The translations under genes and the position numbers were made by a program. Shown in pieces: positions 26,168-37,463 of a stretch of DNA of 64,000 nt. Every line of letters starts with the position of its first letter. The first letter of the stretch is position 1. The stretch spans positions 310,001 to 374,000 of the forward strand of contig NZ_ACZP01000014.1 in the NCBI RefSeq assembly GCF_000176175.1, read 5' to 3'. The DNA comes from Vibrio furnissii CIP 102972. Its GTDB lineage: Bacteria > Pseudomonadota > Gammaproteobacteria > Enterobacterales > Vibrionaceae. The notes under the pieces were generated by a model. The model was not told where the DNA came from. It was given only the letters and a program-made list of their open reading frames with translations, and ran no database searches.

Positions 26168-26635
26168 ATGACCCCAACACTGGATGCCTTTGACCATAAA
26201 ATTCTAGAGCTGATGCAGCGCAATTGCCGGCTTGCCAGCGACCTGATTGCCGAGCACATTGGGCTCTCGCCATCGGCGGTGCAGCGGCGCATCAAACGGC
26301 TACGTGAAGTGGGCGTGATTCAAGCAGAGGTGGCGATTGTCGACCCGGCCGTCACGACCCACACCATGACCTTTCTTGCGGGGTTGGAAATCGACCGAGA
26401 GAACTACGCCGTATTGAGTCAATTTCGGCGCTGGGCGGAGCAACAACACCTGATCCAGCAGGTGTTTTATGTCACCGGTAGTGTCGACCTGATGCTGGTG
26501 ATCACCGCGCCCAATGCCAAAGCCTACGATGGTTTTATGGAAGCACTCATGGCGCTTTACCCGCAGATCCGCCGCGTTACCACCAACGTGGTGCTCGATA
26601 CGCCAAAGAGAAGCTTGTACGTGCCGCTGGGCTAA
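26168..26635 (+). CDS. Lrp/AsnC-family transcriptional regulator
   Basis: 155 residues from the third of three clustered ATGs (26162, 26165, 26168); AAGG at 26157 fits the last one best. N-terminal winged HTH (LDAFDHKILELMQRNCRLASDLIAEHIGLS-type helices, then SAVQRRIKRL) and C-terminal RAM ligand domain (VFYVTGSVDLMLVI). Members respond to amino acids and often control a divergent amino-acid gene, here the PLP enzyme. Followed by a strong terminator. Confidence 0.85.
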   Translation: MTPTLDAFDHKILELMQRNCRLASDLIAEHIGLSPSAVQRRIKRLREVGVIQAEVAIVDPAVTTHTMTFLAGLEIDRENYAVLSQFRRWAEQQHLIQQVFYVTGSVDLMLVITAPNAKAYDGFMEALMALYPQIRRVTTNVVLDTPKRSLYVPLG

Positions 26636-26663
26636 AGCCCGCGGCATTCAAATAACACGCATA

Positions 26664-26694
26664 AAAAAACCGAGGCCATGGCCTCGGTTTTTCG
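26664..26694. terminator. Bidirectional terminator between lrp-like gene and speB
   Basis: Palindrome CCGAGGCCATGGCCTCGG flanked by AAAAAAA on the left and TTTTT on the right, between convergent genes. Confidence 0.9.
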
Positions 26695-26706
26695 TGGTGC
26701 TGAACG

Positions 26707-27633
26707 TTACTCAGCCGGTTTGTTGGATGCCCACACGTAGAGCAGTTCCAGTGCGATGGTCGCCCCTGCCAGAGAGGTCAGATCGCTCTGATCGTACGGC
26801 GGTGACACTTCCACCACGTCCATCCCCACCATGTTGATGCCTTTCAGGGCGCGAATGATCTTCAAGATTTTGTCTGAAGTCAGACCGCCACACACTGGCG
26901 TCCCCGTCCCCGGCGCAAACGCAGGATCCAGACAGTCGATATCGAATGTCAGGTACACGGGCTTGTCACCCACGATGTGTTTGATTTGACCTACAATCTC
27001 ATCCACCGACATGTCGTTGGCTTGCATCGCGTTGATCACATTAAAGCCGTGACCTTCTTGCTTGTATTCGGTACGAATGCCGACTTGCACCGAATGTTTC
27101 GGTGAAATCAAGCCTTCTTTCGGCGCATGATAGAACATGGTGCCGTGGTCGTACGCACTGCCGTTCGCGTAAGTATCGGTGTGGGCGTCAAAATGAATCA
27201 ATGCCATTTCACCGTGATGTTTCGCGTAAGCACGCAGGATAGGCAGTGTGATGAAATGGTCACCGCCGAGCGCCAACATGGTTTTGCCGCTTTTCAAGAT
27301 CTCGTTGGTCGCCGCTTCCAAGCGATATGTGAAATCTTCTGCGTCACCACAGTCAAACACCAAATCCCCTGCATCCACCACATTGATGCGATTGAACAGG
27401 TTAAAATCCCACGGGAATTTTTTGCCTTCCCACGCGAGGTTCACCGACGCGCGACGAATCGCATCCGGCCCCATGCGCGCGCCAGGACGACCCGAGGTCG
27501 CCATGTCTAGCGGCACACCCAGCACCACGACATCAGCGTCAGTATCAATGGGGTTGCGTTCGTAAGGACGACGCACAAACGTCATCGCATTTGAATACAG
27601 TGAATAATCAGTTTTAGTAAACAAATCATTCAT
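26707..27633 (-). CDS. speB: Agmatinase
   Basis: 308 residues of the arginase/agmatinase family. Two-manganese site: H126 (GGDHF), D149, H151 and D153 (DAHTD), D231 and D233 (DIDCLDP). It hydrolyses agmatine to putrescine and urea. The ATG follows the arginine decarboxylase stop with no gap (AGAGGA ribosome site inside the upstream gene), so the two consecutive pathway enzymes are translation-coupled, a common Vibrio arrangement. Length matches E. coli SpeB (306). Confidence 0.95.
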   Translation of the reverse strand: MNDLFTKTDYSLYSNAMTFVRRPYERNPIDTDADVVVLGVPLDMATSGRPGARMGPDAIRRASVNLAWEGKKFPWDFNLFNRINVVDAGDLVFDCGDAEDFTYRLEAATNEILKSGKTMLALGGDHFITLPILRAYAKHHGEMALIHFDAHTDTYANGSAYDHGTMFYHAPKEGLISPKHSVQVGIRTEYKQEGHGFNVINAMQANDMSVDEIVGQIKHIVGDKPVYLTFDIDCLDPAFAPGTGTPVCGGLTSDKILKIIRALKGINMVGMDVVEVSPPYDQSDLTSLAGATIALELLYVWASNKPAE

Positions 27634-29544
27634 TTAGAAATCCTCTAGATAGGTATAACCGCTCAAACCTTGTTCTAGCTCAGCCAAAACAGTCGTTTGT
27701 TCTTCAGCCGCCACGCGCTGGCTCACCAGTTGGCGGTAATTCATGCGAATGGCGTCCACATCAATATGGACGTAACGCATCATGTCTTCGACTGTATCAC
27801 CTTCGTTCACGAACGTCAGATCAGACTCGCCTTGGTCAGTGATGTTCACCACCACACTGTGAGTGTCGCCAAACAAGTTGTGCATGTCACCCAAAATTTC
27901 CTGATACGCACCCACCAAGAAGAAGCCCATTAGGTAGGGTTGATCAGGCGTCCACGCTGGTACAGGCAACGTGGTTTCAATGCCTTGGCCTTCAACGTAT
28001 TGCTCAACCGCGCCGTCTGAGTCACAGGTGATATCGAGCATCACCGCGCGGCGATCTTCCACGTTTTCCAGTCCAGACAATGGCAGCACCGGGAACACTT
28101 GGTCGATGCCCCATGCATCTGGCAACGACTGGAACAGCGAGAAGTTCACGAAGAACTTGTCGGCCAAGCGCTCTTGCAGCTCATCCAGAATCGGACGGTG
28201 GAAGCGGTTCTTGTTGCTCATTTTCAGGCGCAAGTCGTGGTAAATACGCAGTGACAACTGCTCGACCCACGCACGGTGTTGCAGGTTGATCACGCCTGTA
28301 GCAAACAGGCTGTGCGCTTCCGACAAATCGCTTTGCGTGTCGTTATAAATTTCAATCAATGCGCGCGCATCGGTGCCTTCATGCAGGTTTTCCCAGCTGC
28401 GCCACATGTTTTGCATCAGCAGCGGAGCATCCTCGGCTGGTGCTTCAATCGCTTCTGGTTTGTACGCTTCTGCCCCGATCACGTTGGTGATCAGCACCGC
28501 GTGGTGCGCGGTCAGCGAACGGCCCGATTCTGAAATAATGGTCGGCATCGGCTGGCTGTACAGATTACACATGTCGCCCACGGTGTTGACGATGTTGCGT
28601 GCGTATTCCAACAACCCATAGTTCATTGAGTTCGAGGATTGGCTACGTGTGCCGTCGTAATCGACCGCCAAGCCGCCGCCCACATCAAAGTACTGAATTT
28701 GTGCACCCAGCTCACGCAGTTCGCAGTAGAAACGTGCCGCTTCGTTCACGCCGTTACGCACGTCGCGAATGTTCGCCATTTGCGATCCCAAGTGGAAGTG
28801 CACCAGTTGCAGCGCATCCAGCTGTTGTTCCGCTTTCAAACGTTCAATCACAGTCAGCACTTGAGACGCGGCCAAGCCAAATTTCGACTTTTCGCCACCG
28901 CTGGATTGCCATTTACCGGCGCCTTGCGAGGCCAGACGAATACGCAGTCCCAAACGCGGTTTCACGCCGAGACTCTTCGCTTCTTTCAGCACCAGATCCA
29001 GTTCAGACAGCTTCTCTAAGACGATAAAGACTTTGTGGCCGAGCTTTTCGCCGATCAGCGCCAAGCGCATGTATTCGCGGTCTTTGTAACCGTTACACAC
29101 GATCACCGAGCTCGCTTGTTGCGCCATCGCTAGCACAGCCAGCAGTTCAGGCTTACTGCCCGCTTCCAGACCCAATTGCTTGGTTTCCAGTTCAGCTTGG
29201 CTCGCCAGAATCTCATCCACGACTTCTTTTTGTTGGTTCACTTTGATGGGGTAAACCAACAGGTATTTGTTCGGGTAGTCATACTCTTCAATGGCCTGGT
29301 TAAAGGCATCACAGATGTTGTGCACGCGTTGGTGCAGGATCTGCGGAAAACGCACCAGCACCGGCAAATTCAAATTACGCGCTTCGAGCTGTTTTACAAT
29401 CGAACTGAGTTGCGTGGGGTGTGCACCGTCTTTTCGCGGTGACACATACACTTCACCGTGATCATCGATGCCAAAGAAGCCCTGGCTCCAGTAATGAACG
29501 TTGTAATCAGCGCGAACGCTGTCTAATTTGGATTGTTGTTCCAC
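27634..29544 (-). CDS. speA: Biosynthetic arginine decarboxylase
   Basis: 636 residues, fold III PLP decarboxylase closely resembling E. coli SpeA (658) minus its N-terminal leader. PLP Lys K101 ([10 protein letters not shown]); glycine-rich phosphate site [11 protein letters not shown]; catalytic Cys in DITCDSDG; C-terminal SGYTYLEDF. It converts arginine to agmatine, which SpeB turns into putrescine. In E. coli most of the enzyme is exported or cytosolic after processing; here no signal peptide is seen. A 10-bp hairpin lies in the leader just upstream. Confidence 0.95.
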   Translation of the reverse strand: MEQQSKLDSVRADYNVHYWSQGFFGIDDHGEVYVSPRKDGAHPTQLSSIVKQLEARNLNLPVLVRFPQILHQRVHNICDAFNQAIEEYDYPNKYLLVYPIKVNQQKEVVDEILASQAELETKQLGLEAGSKPELLAVLAMAQQASSVIVCNGYKDREYMRLALIGEKLGHKVFIVLEKLSELDLVLKEAKSLGVKPRLGLRIRLASQGAGKWQSSGGEKSKFGLAASQVLTVIERLKAEQQLDALQLVHFHLGSQMANIRDVRNGVNEAARFYCELRELGAQIQYFDVGGGLAVDYDGTRSQSSNSMNYGLLEYARNIVNTVGDMCNLYSQPMPTIISESGRSLTAHHAVLITNVIGAEAYKPEAIEAPAEDAPLLMQNMWRSWENLHEGTDARALIEIYNDTQSDLSEAHSLFATGVINLQHRAWVEQLSLRIYHDLRLKMSNKNRFHRPILDELQERLADKFFVNFSLFQSLPDAWGIDQVFPVLPLSGLENVEDRRAVMLDITCDSDGAVEQYVEGQGIETTLPVPAWTPDQPYLMGFFLVGAYQEILGDMHNLFGDTHSVVVNITDQGESDLTFVNEGDTVEDMMRYVHIDVDAIRMNYRQLVSQRVAAEEQTTVLAELEQGLSGYTYLEDF

Positions 29545-29574
29545 ATCATATCTCGCAAGAACAAAGAGAATGTA

Positions 29575-29597
29575 GTGGTTTCGAGGATCGAAACCAC
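29575..29597 (-). other. Hairpin in the speA leader
   Basis: GTGGTTTCGA/TCGAAACCAC pairs perfectly around GGA, 30 bases before the speA ATG and with no U-tract. It could be an mRNA structure affecting speA translation or an operator. Function is unknown. Confidence 0.35.
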
Positions 29598-29722
29598 GCC
29601 TGACACCCTTGATGTCACGCGCTTTATCGGTGAAAACCTAGGGTGTGTCTAATGATAATAATTTGTCGTTAGGACAAGTGTTGGTTATCACACATAAGTT
29701 TTCAAATTTCTGTGTAAACCAT

Positions 29723-30601
29723 TCATTCTGTTTGTGAACCGCTGACCAAAAGATCGAATTTTTTATTCCCGTACAGCGATTCAAAATCCGCCTCATCGGC
29801 AAGCAAATCGCGCAGGGATGGGATGATATCAATCGCGCGTTGGATGTCTTCCAGCGCTTGCTCTTCCGACCCCAAGCGTGCATACGCACAAGCGCGCTGA
29901 TACAAGGCTGGGCCGTTATTGTCATCCAGTTCGAGCACGCGGTTACACAGGCTCATCGCCCAGTGGTACTCTTTGATTTCCATCGCCGCATCCGCTTTGT
30001 AGGTCAGCGCTTCCAAGTCGCCCGGGCGAATCTTGAGAATTTCATCGTACACTTCGATGCGTTGATCGGCCGTTTGCACACTCTGTGCCCGTAACCACAA
30101 GTTGTGAATTTCGTTGATGATCTCAATTTCACGGTTGTTTTCAGAGATAATGCGTGTCTTGCGTTTTAAATCACGCTCCAACGCAACAAACTTCCGCTCG
30201 TACTCCACCGCGATTTTATTCAACCGCTTATCGGCCATTTCTCTGGTGTTGTGTTTCACTTCTCGCAGCGATTGCCACCCCACCAGCGCCACCAGCGAAG
30301 CCACGCCCGCGATAATGTAGAAGAAATAGGTGACGGTCACGTTGGCATAGTTCATCGATTTATCGGCAACCGTCAGTTCGCGGTCAGTGATTTGCACGAT
30401 CAAACGGCGTTCCAGATCTTGCTGATCTTGACGCAGTGATTTGAGCTCATCGAGGATATAACGCTCCATCAACGGGCGATCAAGCACGGCGGTTTCAGAA
30501 TAGGCAGGCGCCTTAGCCGGCGCAGATTGCTCCTTTGCTGCCCACACATTGGCAGCCACTATCGTCATCAAACATCCCACTACTAACCAAATTTTCTGCA
30601 C
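29723..30601 (-). CDS. Membrane-anchored TPR protein with coiled coil
   Basis: 292 residues. Signal peptide (1-22, NVWAA), a periplasmic segment (23-88), one membrane helix (about 90-110), a charged coiled coil (115-165) and a cytoplasmic TPR block (about 175-270, with WAMSLCNRVLELDDNNGPALYQRACAY-type repeats). Not recognised as a named family; TPRs suggest a protein-protein scaffold at the inner membrane. It precedes speA on the same strand by 178 bases but a functional link to polyamines is not evident. Confidence 0.65.
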   Translation of the reverse strand: MQKIWLVVGCLMTIVAANVWAAKEQSAPAKAPAYSETAVLDRPLMERYILDELKSLRQDQQDLERRLIVQITDRELTVADKSMNYANVTVTYFFYIIAGVASLVALVGWQSLREVKHNTREMADKRLNKIAVEYERKFVALERDLKRKTRIISENNREIEIINEIHNLWLRAQSVQTADQRIEVYDEILKIRPGDLEALTYKADAAMEIKEYHWAMSLCNRVLELDDNNGPALYQRACAYARLGSEEQALEDIQRAIDIIPSLRDLLADEADFESLYGNKKFDLLVSGSQTE

Positions 30602-30869
30602 GCATTGCTCCTTACACCTGTTTGAGATTACGAAGACGGCATGTTGAACTCGTGTTGACCGTCACAATTAAAACCCACACGAAACATTCTAACTCAAATT
30701 AAATGTAAATTTTTTAGAATTTAATTTAACCCATTAAATCAATAAGATAACTAAAACATGAACAATAAATCGCTGAAAGTCGCCTTGATAATTGCCAATT
30801 CAATGTTTAGTGTACTATACATATTTACAATTTATCGTCGCACACATTCGACGACAACAAAGGATGTAA

Positions 30870-32060
30870 ATGATGTCAGCTATGCTTGAAGTCAAGAACC
30901 TCTTTAAAGTGTTTGGAGAGACACCGGACGAGGCGTTTACTCTCATTGAACAGGGTTTAAATAAAGATCAGATATTTGAGCAAACGGGCCTAACCGTCGG
31001 GGTTAAGGACGTTTCCTTGTCAATCAACGAGGGTGAAATTTTCGTCATCATGGGCCTTTCCGGTTCGGGGAAATCGACCCTCGTGCGTCTGCTCAATCGC
31101 CTGATCGAACCCACCCGCGGCAGCGTGCTGCTCAAAGGCAAAGATATTGCCCATATCTCCGATACCGAACTGCGAGAAGTTCGTCGTCAAAACATTTCGA
31201 TGGTGTTTCAAAATTTCGCGTTGATGCCGCACATGACGGTGATTGAAAACGCCGCGTTTGGTTTGGAACTGGCAGGCGTGCCGGAGCAAACGCGTCACCA
31301 AGCCGCAAAAGCTGCGCTGGAACGCGTGGGGCTCGATGCCTATTGCGAATCCTACCCTGATGAACTGTCGGGCGGGATGAAGCAGCGGGTCGGGCTGGCG
31401 CGTGCGCTGACCAATGATCCAGACATTTTGTTGATGGACGAAGCATTTTCGGCCCTCGACCCGTTAATTCGAACCGAAATGCAAGATGAATTGATTCGCC
31501 TTCAAAACGATGACAAACGCACCATTGTGTTTATTTCCCACGATTTGGACGAAGCCATGCGCATCGGCGACCGGATTGCCATCATGCAAGATGGCGTGGT
31601 GGTGCAAGTGGGCACGCCAGATGAAATCCTGCATCAACCCGCCAATGATTACGTCAGTTCCTTCTTCCGCGGCGTGAATGTGGCCAGCGTGTTCTGCGCC
31701 AAAGACATTGCGCGCAAGAAACCGGCGGCAATGTTTAAAAAACACGACAACGACGGCCCAGCGGCAGCCATGCAGATGCTGCTCGACCACGATCGCGACT
31801 ACGGCATCGTGGTCGACCGCGCCAACAAATACACCGGCATTGTCTCGCTCGAATCCCTGCAAGAGGCGAAACGCGAACAGCGCTCGCTCAGCAGCGCCCT
31901 GCTGCCTGACACCATCACCATTTCGCCTGAAATTTCGGTGGGTGATTTGATTGGTCAGGTGGCTGAAGTGCCTTATGCCGTACCGGTGGTCGATGACGAC
32001 GGACACTACTACGGCGTGATCACCAAAACACGCTTGCTGCAGACACTCGATCGCGAATAA
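30870..32060 (+). CDS. proV: Glycine betaine/proline ABC transporter ATP-binding protein
   Basis: 396 residues. The N-terminus [12 protein letters not shown] is typical of ProV/OpuAA. Walker [10 protein letters not shown] at 62-70, signature [15 protein letters not shown], Walker [15 protein letters not shown], then C-terminal CBS pair (from about residue 285) that senses ionic strength in OpuA. AAGGATG ribosome site before ATG; the next codon is also ATG. First of proV-proW-proX, an osmoprotectant import system of the inner membrane. Confidence 0.93.
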   Translation: MMSAMLEVKNLFKVFGETPDEAFTLIEQGLNKDQIFEQTGLTVGVKDVSLSINEGEIFVIMGLSGSGKSTLVRLLNRLIEPTRGSVLLKGKDIAHISDTELREVRRQNISMVFQNFALMPHMTVIENAAFGLELAGVPEQTRHQAAKAALERVGLDAYCESYPDELSGGMKQRVGLARALTNDPDILLMDEAFSALDPLIRTEMQDELIRLQNDDKRTIVFISHDLDEAMRIGDRIAIMQDGVVVQVGTPDEILHQPANDYVSSFFRGVNVASVFCAKDIARKKPAAMFKKHDNDGPAAAMQMLLDHDRDYGIVVDRANKYTGIVSLESLQEAKREQRSLSSALLPDTITISPEISVGDLIGQVAEVPYAVPVVDDDGHYYGVITKTRLLQTLDRE

Positions 32061-32098
32061 ACGCCACTCAGGACAATCTTGGTCAATAGGAAAGAATC

Positions 32099-33205
32099 AT
32101 GACAACGGAAACCACAGTTTCAGCGGCACAGGCAGCCGACCCTTGGGGCGCTGCCACGCAAGCTGCAACCACTACTGATCCTTGGTCGACAGGCACCAGC
32201 GCTGCCGCCAGCAGCGATTGGCTCACGGCGGCCGCTCCCGCCGACACGCCTTTTGATTGGATGCACCCTTTTCAGGACGCCATTTTACCGTTCGACAGCT
32301 GGGTCGAAACCGCACTCAACTGGCTGGTGACGCACGGACGCCCGCTGTTTCAGGCGATTCGCGTACCAATCGATTTCATTCTCAGCTCATTTCAAACCGC
32401 GTTGGTCTCCACCCCTGCGCCCATCATGCTGCTGATCCTGTTTCTCATCGCTTGGCAACTGGCTGGGTCGCGCATGGGGATCGCGTCATTCTTATCACTG
32501 ATGGTGATTGGTCTGATTGGTGCTTGGGACCAAGCCATGGTCACGCTGGCGCTGGTTATGACATCGGTCTTCTTCTGCTTGCTGATCGGGATGCCGCTTG
32601 GGATCTGGCTGGCGCGCAGTGACACGGCGGCCAAAATCGTCAGGCCAATACTGGATGCAATGCAAACCACCCCAGCTTTCGTTTACTTGGTGCCTATCGT
32701 GATGCTGTTTGGTATCGGGAACGTGCCGGGCGTGGTGGTGACCATCATCTTCGCGCTGCCACCAATTGTGCGTTTGACCATTTTAGGCATTCAACAAGTG
32801 CCGGAAGAGCTGATTGAAGCAGGTCACGCGTTTGGTGCCAGCCCGAAACAGATGTTGTATCGCATTCAATTGCCACTGGCGATGCCCACCATCATGGCTG
32901 GCGTCAACCAAACTTTGATGCTGTCGCTGTCCATGGTGGTGATCGCCTCCATGATCGCCGTCGGCGGTTTGGGTCAAATGGTGCTGCGCGGCATTGGCCG
33001 ACTCGACATGGGACTTGCCGCCGTGGGTGGCTTGGGCATCGTGATTCTGGCCATTTTGCTGGATCGCATCACCCAAACCATTGGCGCCAATAGTCGAGAT
33101 AAGAAAACCCATTGGTATGAGAAAGGCCCTGCCTCACTCGCCTACCAACTGAAACTGAAGTTCACACACACCGAAGGTCAGAAAAAACTAGGAGAACAGA
33201 AATGA
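32099..33205 (+). CDS. proW: Glycine betaine/proline ABC transporter permease
   Basis: 368 residues. An unusual Ala/Thr/Trp-rich N-terminal tail (to ~60, repeated [14 protein letters not shown]) precedes a membrane core of about seven helices with the family loop [29 protein letters not shown]. The N-terminal tail is also characteristic of enterobacterial ProW. It sits 38 bases after proV and overlaps proX by ATGA. Confidence 0.93.
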   Translation: MTTETTVSAAQAADPWGAATQAATTTDPWSTGTSAAASSDWLTAAAPADTPFDWMHPFQDAILPFDSWVETALNWLVTHGRPLFQAIRVPIDFILSSFQTALVSTPAPIMLLILFLIAWQLAGSRMGIASFLSLMVIGLIGAWDQAMVTLALVMTSVFFCLLIGMPLGIWLARSDTAAKIVRPILDAMQTTPAFVYLVPIVMLFGIGNVPGVVVTIIFALPPIVRLTILGIQQVPEELIEAGHAFGASPKQMLYRIQLPLAMPTIMAGVNQTLMLSLSMVVIASMIAVGGLGQMVLRGIGRLDMGLAAVGGLGIVILAILLDRITQTIGANSRDKKTHWYEKGPASLAYQLKLKFTHTEGQKKLGEQK

Positions 33206-34206
33206 ACGTAGCATGGAAGACAATGCTCACCACGGGACTTGTGGCCGGCACAACGCTCTCAGCCTCGGCTTGGGCGAAACTGCCGGGCGATGGCATTACA
33301 GTGCAACCGGTTCAGTCGACAGTGGCTGAAGAGACGTTCCAAACGCTGATTGTGAATAAAGCGATGGAAGCGCTCGGTTACACCGTACTGCCCACCAAAG
33401 AAGTGGATTACAACGTGGGTTACACCTCCATCAGTGAAGGCGACGCCACCTATCTTGCCGTGAACTGGGCGCCGCTGCACGAAGGCAAATACATCGCCGC
33501 GGGTGGTGATTCAAAGTTCTACCGTAAAGGCGATTACATTGCCGGGGCAGCGCAGGGCTACCTGATTGACAAAAAGACGGCCGATCAATACCACATCACC
33601 AACATTGAACAATTGAAAGATCCCAAAATCGCCAAACTGTTTGATGCCAACGACGACGGCAAAGCCGATCTCACCGGCTGTAACCCAGGTTGGGGCTGTG
33701 AGAGCGTGGTGGAACACCAGATGGATGCGTTTGGCCTGCGTGACACAGTCACCCACAACCAAGGCAACTACGCGGCGATCATCGCCGACACCATTTCGCG
33801 TTACAAAAAAGGCGATTCGATTCTGTACTACACCTGGACACCGTATTGGGTAAGTGGCGTTTTGGTACCGGGGAAAGACGTGGTGTGGTTGGAAGTGCCT
33901 TTCTCATCGCTACCGGGCGATCGTAAAGACATCGACACCACACTGCCGAATGGCAAAAACTACGGCTTCCAGATGAACTCGATGAAGATCGTGGCCAACA
34001 AGCAATTTGCAGAGCAAAACCCAGCGGCTGCTAAATTGTTTGAAATCATGAAGCTCAACATCAACGATGTGAGTGCCGAAAACATGATGATGAGCCAAGG
34101 ACACAATTCAGAGAAAGACATCGAAGCGCACGCGAACGGTTGGATCAAAGCACACCAGAAACTGTTTGATTCTTGGGTCGCCACTGCAAAACAAGCCGCC
34201 AAATAA
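33202..34206 (+). CDS. proX: Glycine betaine/proline periplasmic binding protein
   Basis: 334 residues. Signal peptide ends SASAWA. ProX features: [22 protein letters not shown] at the mature N-terminus, [11 protein letters not shown], and WTPYWV, whose Trp residues build the quaternary-ammonium cage. Coupled to proW by a 4-base overlap, with AGGAG before the ATG. It captures glycine betaine or related solutes in the periplasm. Confidence 0.94.
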   Translation: MNVAWKTMLTTGLVAGTTLSASAWAKLPGDGITVQPVQSTVAEETFQTLIVNKAMEALGYTVLPTKEVDYNVGYTSISEGDATYLAVNWAPLHEGKYIAAGGDSKFYRKGDYIAGAAQGYLIDKKTADQYHITNIEQLKDPKIAKLFDANDDGKADLTGCNPGWGCESVVEHQMDAFGLRDTVTHNQGNYAAIIADTISRYKKGDSILYYTWTPYWVSGVLVPGKDVVWLEVPFSSLPGDRKDIDTTLPNGKNYGFQMNSMKIVANKQFAEQNPAAAKLFEIMKLNINDVSAENMMMSQGHNSEKDIEAHANGWIKAHQKLFDSWVATAKQAAK

Positions 34207-34255
34207 TAACAATGGCTCAGGCAGCGTGCTGACCGGCTCGCTGCCTCTATGCCTA

Positions 34256-34756
34256 ATGGAGGATGACTTGGATATTCACGAGGAAGTATTAGTCTCAATT
34301 CGCCAAATTATTCGCGCCATCGATCTGCATTCTAAAAAGCTCAACAAAGATTATGGCCTAACCAGTCCGCAGTTACTGCTGATGAGGGCGATCAAAGCCG
34401 AACCCAGCATGACGATTCGCCAATTGTCGGTGGCCACCAACATGAGTCAGGCAACCGCCACCAGCATTTTGGACCGACTGGAAAAACGGGAACTGGTGAT
34501 TCGGGAACGCGACACCATCGACAAACGCAAAGTCCACGCGATGCTCACCGCACGCGGGGAACACATTCTGTCTGAAGCGCCGCAACTGCTGCAAGATGAT
34601 TTTGTTCAGCGATTTCAATCGCTCGATGCGTGGGAGCAAACGTTGTTGCTGTCATCGCTGCAACGCCTGTCCCGCATGATGAATGCGCCGGAAGCAACCA
34701 CCCGCGTCGAACCCTTATTGCTGGCGATTGACGCAGAGTCGTTGGATCTCTCCTAA
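34256..34756 (+). CDS. MarR-family regulator downstream of proVWX (CosR-like)
   Basis: 166 residues from ATG 34256. A TTG at 34268 with GGAGG five bases upstream is a serious alternative start and would give MDIHEEVLVS. Winged HTH of MarR type: MTIRQLSVATNMSQATATSILDRLEKRELVIRERDTIDKR-like segment at about residues 60-100. It follows proX by 49 bases and is probably in the same transcript. In Vibrio, the MarR regulator CosR represses ectoine synthesis and compatible-solute uptake under low salt; context here (proVWX next door, ectABC 15 kb away) fits a CosR-like role, but this is inference. Confidence 0.75.
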   Translation: MEDDLDIHEEVLVSIRQIIRAIDLHSKKLNKDYGLTSPQLLLMRAIKAEPSMTIRQLSVATNMSQATATSILDRLEKRELVIRERDTIDKRKVHAMLTARGEHILSEAPQLLQDDFVQRFQSLDAWEQTLLLSSLQRLSRMMNAPEATTRVEPLLLAIDAESLDLS

Positions 34757-34775
34757 CCCGCAGGCGCTGCTCCAG

Positions 34776-37133
34776 TTAATCATCGCTGCGAACTTTCGCG
34801 CGTCTTGCGGTCGAGAAATCTTCCTTCGTCACTTGGAACAGGCTGGCGAATGATTGCAATCTCGTCCCCATTTTATTGATGTCTTCGCCAATCACCGCAC
34901 TATCTTCAATCGCATGTTGAATCACATCAAACTGCTTATCCATGTGCGAGAAATGGCTGGAGACCACATTCAGTTGTTGATCCTGTTCGCTGATCGCACC
35001 GCCAATTTTCTCCACATGCAGTGAAATATTGGCAATCGCCTCTTCAATCTGATGCCACGTCTCCTGCGCCTGATTCACCCGTTCTGCGCAAGCGGTGGCT
35101 GATTCCAAACTGTCACTCATCACGTTCTCAACGCGCTGGGTACTGGTTCGAATCGCACCAATCAGTTCACTTACGCTGTCGGTCGAAGCGCGGGTTTTCA
35201 CCGAGAGGTTACGCACTTCATCAGCCACCACCGCAAACCCGCGTCCCTGCTCGCCAGCGCGAGCTGCCTCAATCGCGGCGTTCAACGCCAGTAAGTTGGT
35301 TTGCTCTGCGATGTCGTTGATCACTACGATCACTTGGCGAATTTTCTCCGCATCGACGGTGAGGTTGCTCACCGCTTGTGCCACCAGCGATAGGTCGCTG
35401 CTGAGTTTGTCCATTTGCGACACCGTTTCGACCACCGATGCGCGACCGCTGCCCAGCACGGTGACTGTATTTCCGGACGCGTGTTGAATGCCTTCCAGCT
35501 CGCCACTCACCAAACGGCTGATTTCCGCCGAATGCATCATCTGATCTTGCACCTGCTGCGACTGATGATGCATCGAGTTGGAGGCCTTGGTCAGTTTCAC
35601 ATTCACATCGTTCACGTCCTGCGACATCGGCTCCATGCGCGTGATGGAACCCAGCAACGTCGAAAAGGTATTGTCCAGATGATCAATGAACGCATTAAAG
35701 CTACGCGATAGCGCCGTCACTTCATCATTGCCTTTCTCTTCCAAGCGGTAGCGCAAATCGCCCGAACCAGAGCCCAGTTGTTTCACAGCTTCCAACATGC
35801 GATGCAGCGGCGCCAGAATGGAATGCGACATCAACCACCCGATGCCCAAACCAATCAAAATGGCGGGCACCAGCATGTACAGCACCGCATTTTTGATGTG
35901 TGTTTTCAATGTGGTCAAAAACGCCATCGCTTCCGCTTCATCAATTTCACTCAAGAGCACCCATTTCAGCCCGTACAGCTCCAGCGGCGCGTACGCCGAA
36001 AGTACCGGAATATCGCGATAATCTCGAATCAACTCAAAACCAGTTTCGCCAGCCAGTGCTTTGTTGACCGCTGTGGAATCGACGGTTTGCAAGCCAATCG
36101 ATGTTGAAAGCGCATCCATCTTCGCCAACGTCGCGCTGTCAGCGCCGAGCGTTTTCATCAGCGCGAGGTAACCTGCTTTGTCTTCAATGACAAAACGCGA
36201 GTTCGAACGCATGATTTTGTCGCTGCCGACTAAATAGGTTTCACCCGACGCACCCAGCCCCGATTTTTTCCAATCTTGGTTGTGGGTCATGATGTTGTTA
36301 ATCACATCCAGCGGCATCTGCATGATCAGCACGCCGACGGTTTGTCCGTTTTCACGAATGGGCGCGCTGACAAATGCTGCCTGCGCTTCGTAGGAGGGCG
36401 TGTAAGGTCTGAAATCGGTGAAGAAGCTGCCGGAAGAAAGCTGCATCGCACCGCGATACGCGTCAGCCAAGCCGCTGTCTTTATAAGGGCCAGATTTGAG
36501 CGAGGTGGCAAAGTCGAGCTCTTTGTACGCGCTGTACACCACGAAACCGGTGTTGGCATCGACCAGAAACACATCGTAAAAACCAAAGTTTTTAATGAAG
36601 TCGGTGAAGAAAGGATGATAGGTTTGATGCAGGGCATCATATTCGCCCCCCTGCTCACCGGTGGTGAGTTTGTCCTTGCTACCCAGCGGATTGGGGTTGA
36701 GGGCAATGTATTGGTTTTGCAGTGTTTTAGCGCGCTCAGAAATTTGGCCAAACAAACCATCCGCATTGATGCGATCGACGGTGTTGATCTCTTGATAGCG
36801 AGCCGCAAACTCATTGCGGTAGTAGCCTTTCAGCGCGTCACTGGACGTGGTACTGAGCGGATAATCCATAAACGCTTGGGTAAAGCCGACCACCGCGTCC
36901 CGAACACTCAAGTCATGAGACATATTCTGCGCCTGCGCATCCACCGTATCAAAATAGCGCTGAATCTGTGACGCGGTTTCATTGCGTGAGATCACCAATT
37001 TATCTCTGGCGGCTTTTGCCAGCGTTTCAGAAGCATCTTGGTACACAAACCAGCCCAGCGCCACACAACTGACCGCCGTGAAGCACGCCGCCACCACCAC
37101 ATAACTGATAAACATTTTGCTGCGTAATTTCAT
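34776..37133 (-). CDS. Methyl-accepting chemotaxis protein with dCache-type sensor
   Basis: 785 residues. TM1 about 8-30, a long periplasmic dCache-like ligand domain (about 35-415), TM2 about 418-438 ([15 protein letters not shown]), HAMP (about 440-492), and a cytoplasmic signalling domain whose hairpin tip is [19 protein letters not shown] near residue 615-635. It controls the CheA kinase and flagellar motor. No CheW-receptor pentapeptide is seen at the C-terminus. Convergent with the MarR gene. Ligand unknown. Confidence 0.92.
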   Translation of the reverse strand: MKLRSKMFISYVVVAACFTAVSCVALGWFVYQDASETLAKAARDKLVISRNETASQIQRYFDTVDAQAQNMSHDLSVRDAVVGFTQAFMDYPLSTTSSDALKGYYRNEFAARYQEINTVDRINADGLFGQISERAKTLQNQYIALNPNPLGSKDKLTTGEQGGEYDALHQTYHPFFTDFIKNFGFYDVFLVDANTGFVVYSAYKELDFATSLKSGPYKDSGLADAYRGAMQLSSGSFFTDFRPYTPSYEAQAAFVSAPIRENGQTVGVLIMQMPLDVINNIMTHNQDWKKSGLGASGETYLVGSDKIMRSNSRFVIEDKAGYLALMKTLGADSATLAKMDALSTSIGLQTVDSTAVNKALAGETGFELIRDYRDIPVLSAYAPLELYGLKWVLLSEIDEAEAMAFLTTLKTHIKNAVLYMLVPAILIGLGIGWLMSHSILAPLHRMLEAVKQLGSGSGDLRYRLEEKGNDEVTALSRSFNAFIDHLDNTFSTLLGSITRMEPMSQDVNDVNVKLTKASNSMHHQSQQVQDQMMHSAEISRLVSGELEGIQHASGNTVTVLGSGRASVVETVSQMDKLSSDLSLVAQAVSNLTVDAEKIRQVIVVINDIAEQTNLLALNAAIEAARAGEQGRGFAVVADEVRNLSVKTRASTDSVSELIGAIRTSTQRVENVMSDSLESATACAERVNQAQETWHQIEEAIANISLHVEKIGGAISEQDQQLNVVSSHFSHMDKQFDVIQHAIEDSAVIGEDINKMGTRLQSFASLFQVTKEDFSTARRAKVRSDD

Positions 37134-37463
37134 CCGCCCATCCCTTGAAAGAAAAAACCCTGCTAATGCTTAGGTTTAGTCTAATTCCCTTGCCTACGAA
37201 TGGGCTTTCGGCGGATTAGTGACTTTTGTCACATATGAGTGTTGTTGCTTCTAACCCTTTATTAGTAATAAAAGCATCAATGCGCGATCCGTGTGCACTG
37301 AATTGCCTGAAAATCCGGTATTGCGCCGTGACGCAGCATTGATCCCCTGATTCACCCACCCGCTTGCTGACGAAAGCAGCGCTTACGTGGGTTGTCACAG
37401 AAATCCGGTTGTAATTCACCGGTTTTCAGTTATTTTGAACAAAACCCTGTTTCTCACTATGTT
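37134..37463. other. Leader region upstream of the mscS-mgtE operon
   Basis: 330 bases without a convincing gene. It contains a nested hairpin at 37354-37392 (ACCCAC with GTGGGT outside, CGCT-GCT with AGCAGCG inside) and a second stem AAATCCGGT/ACCGGTTTT around 37401-37426, just before the channel gene. AATCCGGT also occurs at about 37312. This could be a structured 5' leader; it does not match the M-box or mgtA motifs I know. Confidence 0.4.
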
